Positions 1 through 4,660 of a stretch of DNA of 6,745 nt are shown piece by piece. Source of the DNA: JBIKWN01 sp044376365 (lineage in GTDB: Bacteria; Bdellovibrionota_C; UBA2361; JBIKWN01). Location: NCBI GenBank assembly GCA_044376365.1, contig JBILLA010000148.1:1-6745 (forward strand). The letters are read 5' to 3'. The number at the start of each line of letters is the position of its first letter. Position 1 is the first letter of the stretch. A program made the translations under genes and the position numbers. Under the pieces are notes generated by a model. It did no database searches and was not told the DNA's origin. It saw nothing but the letters and a program-made list of their open reading frames with translations.

Positions 1-14
1 CCCTAGGGGGGCTT

Positions 15-23
15 TGTTATACT
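15..23 (+). promoter_or_regulatory. Candidate extended -10 promoter of the panB operon
   Basis: TGTTATACT fits an extended -10 element (TGn followed by TATACT, one mismatch from TATAAT). It would start transcription near position 30 and leave about 43 nt of leader before panB. The -35 region would lie off the window edge, so only half of the promoter can be judged. Confidence 0.4.
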
Positions 24-28
24 GAGGG

Positions 29-42
29 TGTCCATATGGACA
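29..42. promoter_or_regulatory. 14-bp perfect palindrome, candidate operator
   Basis: TGTCCATATGGACA is a perfect 14-bp inverted repeat. It sits over the predicted transcription start of the panB operon, six bases downstream of the candidate -10. A symmetric site there is where a dimeric repressor would block initiation. No regulator family is recognised, and a chance palindrome cannot be excluded. Confidence 0.35.
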
Positions 43-72
43 AACAGCATTTACTGGAAACAGAAGTGACTT

Positions 73-912
73 ATGAAAAACCCTCTTCAAAGTTCTCCGC
101 TCGGAGATGTACGTGTGACCGTGCCTTTGTTACGCGGACAAAAAAATAAAGAAAAAATCGTTTGCCTAACTGCATATGACTTCACCACTGCTCGCATTGC
201 CGATGCAGCTGGAGTTGACCTTGTCCTTGTTGGTGACTCTCTTGGTGGCGTCGTTCAAGGTGAGTCAACAACGCTCCCTGTAACACTTGAACAGATGGAG
301 TATCACACGCGTTGTGTGAGTAAAGGAGTGAGTCGCGCACTTGTGGTAGCAGATCTGCCGTTCATGACCTATCAGGTTTCTGAAGCACAAGCGATAGAGT
401 CGAGCTGTCGTATGCTCAAATACGGTGGTGCTGCTGCTGTAAAACTCGAAGGCGGCATCGCATTCGCTACCACGATTCAAAAACTCACTTCGATGGATAT
501 TCCTGTCATGGGGCATGTCGGTCTTACTCCGCAGTCAGTGCATCGTATGGGCGGATTTAAAGTGCAGGGTAAAGAAGATCCAAAACGTATCATTGATGAT
601 GCAGTTGCGGTTGCGCAATCTGGTGCATTTTCACTTGTTATCGAAGGCGTACCTGATGATGTCGCTCAAGCTATTACTGAAGCGGTTGCGATTCCAACTA
701 TTGGTATTGGCGCTGGTGTGAGTTGCGATGGTCAGATTCTTGTCTTTCATGATCTGTTAGGGTTGCACGGAAAGCGAGTGCCAAAATTTGTAAAACAATA
801 CGCTAATCTTTTTGACGATGCTGTGACAGCAATACAGCAGTATCGTGACGAAGTGAAGCAAAGCACTTTCCCTTCAAAAGCTTTTTCTTATGGAGATCGA
901 CTCAATGGATAG
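73..912 (+). CDS. panB: 3-methyl-2-oxobutanoate hydroxymethyltransferase (ketopantoate hydroxymethyltransferase)
   Basis: This cytosolic enzyme transfers a hydroxymethyl group from methylene-tetrahydrofolate to 2-oxoisovalerate to give ketopantoate, the first committed step of the pantoate branch of pantothenate and CoA synthesis. The 279-residue length is normal for the family. Hallmarks are present in order: LTAYDFTTARIAD near residues 32-44, VGDSLGGVVQG with metal-ligand Asp55, VADLPFMTY with the second acidic ligand Asp95, KLEGG with Lys125, GHVGLTPQSVHRMGGFKVQG at 148-167, LVIEGVP with the probable catalytic Glu192, and IGIGAG followed by GQILVFHDLLG. The start is chosen because residues 1-28 match a typical family N-terminus; the ribosome-binding site is weak (GGAAAC/AGAAG region). 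It is the first gene of a probable operon, and its stop lies inside panD. No panC is visible in the window. Confidence 0.97.
   Translation: MKNPLQSSPLGDVRVTVPLLRGQKNKEKIVCLTAYDFTTARIADAAGVDLVLVGDSLGGVVQGESTTLPVTLEQMEYHTRCVSKGVSRALVVADLPFMTYQVSEAQAIESSCRMLKYGGAAAVKLEGGIAFATTIQKLTSMDIPVMGHVGLTPQSVHRMGGFKVQGKEDPKRIIDDAVAVAQSGAFSLVIEGVPDDVAQAITEAVAIPTIGIGAGVSCDGQILVFHDLLGLHGKRVPKFVKQYANLFDDAVTAIQQYRDEVKQSTFPSKAFSYGDRLNG
892..895 (+). promoter_or_regulatory. Ribosome-binding site that fixes the panD start
   Basis: GGAG lies nine bases before the ATG at 905. The other in-frame ATGs are badly placed: the one at 890 overlaps this GGAG and the one at 914 lies 18 bases from it. This favours 905 as the panD start. 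The site is inside the end of panB, so panD translation is probably coupled to panB. Confidence 0.55.
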
Positions 913-1309
913 AATGCGAAAAGTTCTTCATGCTAAAATACATGGCGCCACTATCACTCATGCAGATCTGCGCTATGAGGGAAGTATTACACTTCCACCT
1001 TCGCTGTTGCAGGCCTCGAATATGGCGCCGTTCGAAGCAGTTGCTATTTGGGATGTTACCAATGGTGCACGTTTTGAAACCTATATCATTGCAGGTGATG
1101 AGGAGGGAGTTATCTCAATCAATGGTGCAGCAGCTCGTCTCGTACAGCCTGGAGATACCATTATTATCGCATCATTTAGTCATATTGCAGAAGAGCTGCT
1201 CGTTGGCTATGAGCCGACCGTAGTCTTTGTTGATGAACAAAATCGCATTAAGTCGTTGCGCAAAGAAGTGCCAGGTCCAAAGCTGGCAACTGATACCTCT
1301 GTCATGTAG
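905..1309 (+). CDS. panD: Aspartate 1-decarboxylase proenzyme
   Basis: PanD decarboxylates L-aspartate to beta-alanine, the other half of pantothenate. It is made as a proenzyme that cuts itself between Gly and Ser, turning the serine into the catalytic pyruvoyl group. The 134-residue product has the expected layout: KIHGATITHADLRYEGS, with Lys11, His13 and the Gly26-Ser27 cleavage site; IWDVTNGARFETY, with Arg56, Thr59 and Tyr60 matching the Escherichia coli Arg54, Thr57 and Tyr58; and INGAAARLVQPGDTIIIASF near the end of the core. It overlaps panB by 8 nt, so the two are almost certainly co-transcribed and translationally coupled. A longer start at 890 is possible but would hide the ribosome-binding site; a start at 914 would also preserve the domain. 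Confidence 0.96.
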   Translation: MDRMRKVLHAKIHGATITHADLRYEGSITLPPSLLQASNMAPFEAVAIWDVTNGARFETYIIAGDEEGVISINGAAARLVQPGDTIIIASFSHIAEELLVGYEPTVVFVDEQNRIKSLRKEVPGPKLATDTSVM

Positions 1310-1333
1310 CATAGATTCTTTTGAATAAGATCT

Positions 1334-2071
1334 ATGATTCCATTGTATCGAACGGATCCATACCTTGCTGAAACGCAGACTGTTGTAGACCGTGTTATTC
1401 CTGCACAGACAGGGCAAGTAATTTTTTGTCGAGAAGCTCTCTTTATGGAGGGTGGTGGCCAGCCGATGGATTACGGCTATCTTGTGCTGGATGATCGATC
1501 CTATCCGCTCATGCAAATTATTAAAGAGAAAGGTAATACTGGCTACGTTATTTCGAGTGATGCTTCAGTTGAAAAAGGAATGCAGGTGCAGTGCGTTCTT
1601 GATTTTCATCGACGCTTTCAAGTGATGCGGCTGCACACTGCGCAACATGCTCTTGCAGGAGCGCTGCGTATAATTCGAAGCGATCTTCTTACTGGCGGTA
1701 TGACTATCGCTTCAGATGCTGATAGCTGTACTGTGTTATATCCTGCTGCTGTTGCGCTAACAGATAGTGAGCTTACTGATGCGCTTGGTATGGTTCATCA
1801 ATATATTCGAGAGGGCAGGAGTGTTCTCAGTGATACTGTGAGTTCTGAAGCACAAGCGCACGAGCGCTATCAGGAACTCTATAGACCAACGATTGCTTCA
1901 GGATCATTAAAGGGCTCAATAAGGCTTATTGTTATTGAGGGGCTTGATGCGAATGCGTGTGGTGGTACCCATGTTCGCAATCTTCAAGAGGTTTGTGGCA
2001 TAGAAATAGTACAGGTAAAAAGCGTTCCCGAGGGACGCCAGGTTATCTTTAAACTTATAGAAGAGAGCTAG
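1334..2071 (+). CDS. alaX: Alanyl-tRNA editing protein (AlaX family, free-standing AlaRS editing domain)
   Basis: AlaX proteins resemble the editing domain of alanyl-tRNA synthetase and hydrolyse tRNA-Ala mischarged with serine or glycine. The 245-residue protein has the two halves expected: an N-terminal barrel region with EGGGQPMDYG at 39-48, typical of the medium/long AlaX types, and the zinc-binding editing core. The four zinc ligands are all visible: His101 and His105 in HTAQH, and Cys209 and His213 in CGGTHVRN. No aminoacylation domain is present, so this is not a fragment of alaS. It begins 24 nt after panD and is probably the third gene of that operon. The ribosome-binding site is poor (AATAAG region). 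The link to pantothenate genes has no obvious biochemical logic and may simply reflect packing. Confidence 0.9.
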   Translation: MIPLYRTDPYLAETQTVVDRVIPAQTGQVIFCREALFMEGGGQPMDYGYLVLDDRSYPLMQIIKEKGNTGYVISSDASVEKGMQVQCVLDFHRRFQVMRLHTAQHALAGALRIIRSDLLTGGMTIASDADSCTVLYPAAVALTDSELTDALGMVHQYIREGRSVLSDTVSSEAQAHERYQELYRPTIASGSLKGSIRLIVIEGLDANACGGTHVRNLQEVCGIEIVQVKSVPEGRQVIFKLIEES

Positions 2072-2133
2072 AATCCAGCCGTAGAAAGCCTTAGAGAAGG
2101 TTGATTCAGATATGGGTCATAAGCACAAAATTC

Positions 2134-2142
2134 TGTTAGAAT
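2134..2142 (+). promoter_or_regulatory. Candidate extended -10 promoter of smpB
   Basis: TGTTAGAAT is an extended -10 match (TGn plus TAGAAT, one mismatch from TATAAT). Transcription would begin about seven bases later, near 2149-2150, only two or three bases before the smpB GTG. No convincing -35 is seen at 17 bases upstream, which is tolerable for an extended -10 site. Confidence 0.35.
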
Positions 2143-2151
2143 ATATCCTCT

Positions 2152-2619
2152 GTGAATAAAGCTCCAAACGATGCCATTAAAGTTGCTGCCGAAAACCGTA
2201 AAGCGCGGTTCAACTATACGATCGTTGAATCGTTTGAAGCAGGAATTGTACTGACAGGTGCCGAAGTAAAATCCATCCGTCTTGGAGGTATGAGTCTACA
2301 AGAAAGTTATATTCGTCCTTATAAGGGCGAGCTGTTTTTGCTTGGTGCTCATATTAAAGCGTACTCACATGATACAAATCGTGAGTACGATCCCGTAGCT
2401 CAGCGAAAACTTTTGATGCACAAAAAAGAGATTGAAAAGCTGCGTGGTCGAGTCGAGCAGAAAGGTCTTACTTTGATCCCCCTCAAGGTTTACTTCAAAG
2501 GAGGACGGGTCAAGGTTGAGCTTGCTTTGGGTAAAGGCAAGAACACGGTCGATAAGAGAGACGATATAAAAGAGAAAGACGCTAAGCGTGATATTCAGCG
2601 TCGATTAAAGCACGGATAG
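2152..2619 (+). CDS. smpB: SsrA-binding protein SmpB
   Basis: SmpB binds the tRNA-like domain of tmRNA and delivers it to stalled ribosomes, its C-terminal tail occupying the empty mRNA channel. The 155-residue product matches the family throughout: NRKARFNYTIVESFEAGIVL near 16-35, TGAEVKSIRLG near 36-46, SYIRPYKGELFLLGAHI, then ALGKGKNTVDKRDDIKEKDAKRDIQRRLK, the basic tail that becomes helical on the ribosome. The start is a GTG. An in-frame stop sits only four codons upstream, so no longer start exists, and no Shine-Dalgarno sequence precedes it. Its RNA partner ssrA lies about 900 nt downstream on the same strand, with one opposite-strand gene between them. Confidence 0.98.
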   Translation: MNKAPNDAIKVAAENRKARFNYTIVESFEAGIVLTGAEVKSIRLGGMSLQESYIRPYKGELFLLGAHIKAYSHDTNREYDPVAQRKLLMHKKEIEKLRGRVEQKGLTLIPLKVYFKGGRVKVELALGKGKNTVDKRDDIKEKDAKRDIQRRLKHG

Positions 2620-3210
2620 ATCCGTGATGGCTTTGGTTATGCCTTCATGCGTTGCGACGTTTTTGTTTGCATAGACAACGCTTGAATTTCTTACTCCAAA
2701 CAGTGTCGGATAGAACTCTCTTCCTCGAATGGCAATAATTGAAGTCGTATCATCAGGATATCGCTCGCCAAAGGGTAAAATCTTTCGGCCAGGAGGTGTC
2801 GAAAATAACTGCATGGTAATCTCTCGGTGAGCTGGAGAGAGAAATACATCATAATCAGACTCTACCTCTAAGTAGAATAAGGGGATATTGCGAGCAGAGA
2901 GACCCTGCTGAAGATAAGGAAGGTGAGGTTTTTGCATCGCACAGGTAGAGCACCATGGGGCTCCGATTATCAGCGCAGAAAGTGTCGGTGATTGAATATG
3001 TGTCCAGGCATCATCCAACGTTATATATTGAACGGTTTCCTTGTCATCTGCGCGGACAGACGACGGTTTAGAGTCAATGGAACAAGAAGGGCCAGAGGAA
3101 TCTTCAGACATAGATGCTATGGTAGCAGATTTATTGAAGGTACTTCTAGCAAGGATAAATCCTTTTTGGTGCTCGCTGAATCGGTATGGTATTATGGGGA
3201 AGTTGCTCAC
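2605..3210 (-). CDS. Thioredoxin-fold protein with CxxC active site
   Basis: The protein has a thioredoxin-like redox centre: IIGAPWCSTCAMQKPHL, with Cys87 and Cys90, followed about 78 residues later by FYPTLFGV, where Pro168 fits the cis-proline loop opposite the active site. The family is not identified beyond this. It could be a general thiol-disulfide reductase or a specialised reductase or chaperone. The start is uncertain: the longest frame begins at a GTG with no Shine-Dalgarno site, an in-frame ATG occurs at codon 34 (3111-3109), and the first 60 residues are polar and not conserved in appearance. No signal peptide is seen from either start, so a cytoplasmic site is the default unless the N-terminus has been altered. 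The 5' end touches the duplicated tmRNA upstream block, and the 3' end overlaps smpB by 15 nt. Confidence 0.75.
   Translation of the reverse strand: MSNFPIIPYRFSEHQKGFILARSTFNKSATIASMSEDSSGPSCSIDSKPSSVRADDKETVQYITLDDAWTHIQSPTLSALIIGAPWCSTCAMQKPHLPYLQQGLSARNIPLFYLEVESDYDVFLSPAHREITMQLFSTPPGRKILPFGERYPDDTTSIIAIRGREFYPTLFGVRNSSVVYANKNVATHEGITKAITDLSVL
2607..2634. terminator. Hairpin between convergent smpB and thioredoxin-like genes
   Basis: CACGGA pairs with TCCGTG around a TAGA loop that contains the smpB stop codon. The stem extends outward as AAAG on the left and CTTT on the right after a small bulge. It sits exactly where two convergent genes overlap and could end transcripts from either side. 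The T-run on each strand is short, so intrinsic termination is not assured. Confidence 0.35.
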
Positions 3211-3260
3211 AGTGGTGGGTGGCAGTGTTGTTTGTCAAGAATCCCGTCGATCGATTCACT

Positions 3261-3330
3261 GTGTCTTTGGTTCAACCACTGGCGTGGTTGAGACAGTGTC
3301 TTTGGTTCAACCACTGGCGTGGTTGAGACA
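3261..3330 (+). repeat. Two tandem identical 35-bp hairpin units
   Basis: Units 3261-3295 and 3296-3330 are identical and directly abut. Each folds on itself: CAACCAC pairs with GTGGTTG around a TGGC loop, and TGTCT pairs with AGACA outside, with a six-base bulge (TTGGTT) on the left arm. They lie in the loop of a larger imperfect inverted repeat. This resembles a REP-like or miniature palindromic insert. There are no spacers between units, so it is not a CRISPR array. Confidence 0.9.
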
Positions 3331-3373
3331 GTAGGATCGATGGACGGAATGTTTGACGTTCCAAAAAATATAT

Positions 3374-3396
3374 GGGGGTGCACTGGTTTCGACGGG
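3374..3396 (+). pseudogene. Truncated 5' fragment of the tmRNA gene
   Basis: These 23 bases are identical to the first 23 bases of ssrA (3515-3537). They include the 5' acceptor strand GGGGGTG and the conserved GGTTTCGACGGG of the tRNA-like D-loop region. The match then stops and an unrelated hairpin follows. With no tag frame and no 3' half next to it, the fragment cannot itself be a tmRNA. The surrounding upstream sequence is also duplicated, so it may still be transcribed. Confidence 0.8.
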
Positions 3397-3397
3397 C

Positions 3398-3430
3398 ACT
3401 GCCAGGCTCGCTCTGCTCACAGCTGGCAGT
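3398..3430 (+). repeat. Inverted repeat at the junction of the two copies
   Basis: ACTGCCAG (3398-3405) and CTGGCAGT (3423-3430) form a perfect 8-bp stem with a 17-nt loop, directly after the truncated tmRNA fragment. There is no T-run immediately after it, although GTTGTTTGT follows ten bases later. It could end or stabilise a short RNA begun at the upstream copy; this is inference. Confidence 0.6.
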
Positions 3431-3537
3431 AGCAGTGTTGTTTGTCAAGAATCCCGTCGATCGATTCATGTAAAGGATCGATGGACGGAATGTTTGACGT
3501 TCCAAAAAATATATGGGGGTGCACTGGTTTCGACGGG
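3414..3537 (+). repeat. Downstream copy of the duplicated tmRNA upstream region and 5' end
   Basis: This is the copy joined to the intact tmRNA gene. It carries the same 9-, 37- and 64-bp blocks as 3204-3396, with only TGTAA between the last two. The left part is offset by 210 bp and the right part by 141 bp from the upstream copy; the difference is the hairpin-repeat insert. Identity within the blocks suggests a recent event or ongoing conversion. Confidence 0.9.
3442..3498 (+). promoter_or_regulatory. Imperfect inverted repeat in the tmRNA upstream region
   Basis: The arms CCGTCgATCGAT (3454-3465) and ATCGATgGACGG (3477-3488) pair except for a central G/G, around an 11-nt loop. Further matches outward (GTCAA against TTGAC) extend the symmetry to roughly 22-bp arms. 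In the upstream copy the same arms flank the tandem hairpins. The symmetry suggests an operator or an RNA leader structure. No clear sigma-70 -35/-10 pair could be placed before the tmRNA start. Confidence 0.45.
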
Positions 3538-3913
3538 ATTCTTGAGGCGCTCGTAAGCACGTAGAGGGTCCGCTGGCCTCTTTAAAAAGCGGAGAAAATG
3601 TAGATGCAAACTTTAATGCAACTAACAGCGATATCGCTTACAACGCAAAAGTTGTAAACGCATAAAGCAACAAGGTTCGCTGAGAGATCACCGAACCGGT
3701 TTCGTAGTTATAAGTCCATGATGGCTGCGGAACTTTAAACATAGGTGGGCTGGAAGTTACATGGTCGCTATGTAACTTTGAGACTTAAGCGACTCTGGCC
3801 AAGCGAGATTTTGTAATCGAAAGCTCCTTCGGTAAGACATAAAGGGATTACTAAACGTGTAGAAAGCGAGCTCTGACGCTTCTCGGACGCGGGTTCGATT
3901 CCCGCCACCTCCA
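3515..3913 (+). ncRNA. ssrA: Transfer-messenger RNA (tmRNA), one-piece
   Basis: tmRNA enters stalled ribosomes as a tRNA-Ala mimic, then serves as mRNA for a degradation tag. The 5' end GGGGGTG pairs with CACCTCC at 3906-3912, followed by discriminator A3913; CCA is not encoded. GGTTTCGACGGG near the 5' end, and GCGGG TTCGATT CCCGC (3889-3905) as the T arm after TCGGAC, are diagnostic. The 399-nt length suits a standard one-piece form. The middle holds pseudoknot-type stems, including a 9-bp hairpin at 3754-3778. The 5' end is exact because the acceptor stem fixes it. It partners with the upstream smpB and probably with ClpXP-type proteases. Its upstream region and first 23 nt are duplicated just upstream. 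Confidence 0.97.
3606..3665 (+). other. tmRNA tag-peptide reading frame
   Basis: The resume codon is read as GCA at 3606, because TAG occupies the positions where TAG of the conserved upstream recognition segment is expected, with the essential A four bases before the codon. The frame encodes ANFNATNSDIAYNAKVVNA and then TAA at 3663. It starts with the normal Ala-Asn, but at 19 residues it is long, and it ends in Val-Val-Asn-Ala rather than the usual Ala-Ala pair recognised by ClpX. The other two frames give no better tag. Confidence 0.75.
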
Positions 3914-3943
3914 TTTTTCCATTCGGCACTCGGGCCCTTCGCT

Positions 3944-3974
3944 CGATGCCATTCCTCGCTTTGCTCGGGCATCG
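3944..3974 (+). repeat. Hairpin downstream of tmRNA with an alternative partner
   Basis: CGATGCC (3944-3950) pairs perfectly with GGCATCG (3968-3974) around a 17-nt loop. A second sequence upstream, GGCACTCG near 3925, could instead pair with CGATGCC with one bulged base. The two folds exclude each other. Function is unknown; it may help define the tmRNA 3' end. Confidence 0.45.
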
Positions 3975-4041
3975 GCTAACCAAGGGTAAATCCCTGGACC
4001 CCATCTGTAGCGTTTTCGGTGGTTGATTCGAATTGGTTGCT

Positions 4042-4052
4042 GCCACCTCCAT
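4042..4052 (+). repeat. Short direct repeat of the tmRNA 3' end
   Basis: GCCACCTCCAT repeats the last bases of the tmRNA gene and its next base (3904-3914), 138 bp downstream, and it follows a TTCGA as the real T-loop does. Such a repeat is what an integrated element would leave at a tmRNA attachment site, or it may be a decayed tRNA-like end. No integrase lies between the two copies. Confidence 0.4.
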
Positions 4053-4061
4053 GCACTGCCG

Positions 4062-4102
4062 CTCGCTTATCGTGAGCGAGGTCGCATAGGCCTCATTTTT
4101 TT
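4062..4102 (+). terminator. Candidate intrinsic terminator after the tmRNA region
   Basis: CTCGCT pairs with AGCGAG (4062-4080), and a second small stem, GAGG with CCTC, ends directly before a run of seven T (4096-4102). The position, between tmRNA and the next gene on the same strand, suits a terminator. The stems are modest. The rest of 3914-4131 shows no coding potential. Confidence 0.45.
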
Positions 4103-4131
4103 CTTTAAGCATAGCTTCATTTTTGGATAGT

Positions 4132-4647
4132 ATGCAGCACGAGATGAGTCCGAAACTAAAGCCACTGACTAATTATCTTTCATCGCTCACATCACGAGCT
4201 GATTTAAAAACGCTCCATCGCATACTGTATCAGTCTGGAATCACCATCGAGGATGTTGCCCAATATTTGCAATTTAACGACAAACATTATTCGCGTAATA
4301 AAGTTATGGGCAGCAAGTTTTTTGACTTGTTTGTCATGTGTTGGAAGCCAGGCCAGGCGTCATTGGTCCATGACCATACTGATTCAAGTTGTGCTCTAAA
4401 AATCCTCACAGGCGCTGTAACCGAAATTTGCTGTGAGTTAATTGACAGTACGCATCGAATTGTAAGGCCTTCAAGAAAAGTCTTGTATGCGGCAGGCAAG
4501 ATCTGTTCAGCGCAAGACAACGAGATTCATCAGATAGTTAATGCGAGTAAGGATCAGAACCTTGTAACTTTGCATATCTATTCTCCTCCATTAAAAATGA
4601 GTGCCTATGAGTATGAGAATACTCAGCATACAATCCTCTCCGTATAG
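4132..4647 (+). CDS. cdo: Cysteine dioxygenase, Cys-type (animal-like active site)
   Basis: This cupin enzyme oxidises L-cysteine with O2 to cysteine sulfinate, using one non-haem iron. Counting from the ATG at 4132 (171 residues), the iron ligands are His80, His82 (HDH) and His133 (EIHQIVN). Substrate-binding Arg55 lies in HYSRNK. HIYSPP carries His148 and Tyr150, with Thr146 replacing the usual serine. The segment HDHTDSSC matches mammalian HDHTDSHC. Cys87 is therefore retained and could form the Cys-Tyr crosslink with Tyr150; many bacterial enzymes have Gly there. The ATG at 4132 is preferred to the TTG at 4123 or ATG at 4144, although no strong ribosome-binding site favours it. The exporter-like gene begins 13 nt after its stop. 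Confidence 0.9.
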   Translation: MQHEMSPKLKPLTNYLSSLTSRADLKTLHRILYQSGITIEDVAQYLQFNDKHYSRNKVMGSKFFDLFVMCWKPGQASLVHDHTDSSCALKILTGAVTEICCELIDSTHRIVRPSRKVLYAAGKICSAQDNEIHQIVNASKDQNLVTLHIYSPPLKMSAYEYENTQHTILSV

Positions 4648-4660
4648 TAACTTCTAAGAT

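Larger units (their letters stand above)
3204..3396 (+). repeat. Upstream copy of the duplicated tmRNA upstream region and 5' end
   Basis: This copy matches 3414-3537 in three identical blocks: 9 bp (3204-3212), 37 bp (3222-3258) and 64 bp (3333-3396). The last block includes the first 23 nt of the tmRNA gene. The copies differ mainly because this one holds 74 bp of hairpin repeats (3259-3332) where the downstream copy has 5 bp. The left edge overlaps the GTG start of the minus-strand thioredoxin-like gene. Confidence 0.9.

Noticed and set aside
2083..2105. Terminator after alaX
   Set aside because: AGCCTT and AAGGTT can form a short stem around AGAG, but no T-run follows and one pair is G-T. 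There is not enough to call it.
3261..3330. CRISPR array
   Set aside because: The two 35-bp repeats touch each other with no spacer, and no cas gene is present.
2992..3334. Plus-strand frames opposite the start of the thioredoxin-like gene
   Set aside because: They are antisense shadows with no ribosome-binding site or recognisable domain. The minus-strand frame carries the CxxC and cis-Pro motifs.
3272..3556. Frames on both strands across the duplicated tmRNA upstream region (plus 3353-3556, minus 3272-3505)
   Set aside because: They are open only because the same non-coding sequence is repeated. Their peptides repeat themselves (TFQKIYGGALVSTG twice) and run into the tmRNA gene.
3768..4112. 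Minus-strand frame opposite the tmRNA 3' half and spacer, containing GGGNRTRV-type or VAGIEPA-like peptides
   Set aside because: This is the well-known spurious translation from the antisense of a tRNA-like T arm. It covers the tmRNA 3' end, and the peptide has no other support. The overlapping frame at 3757-3972 is rejected for the same reason.
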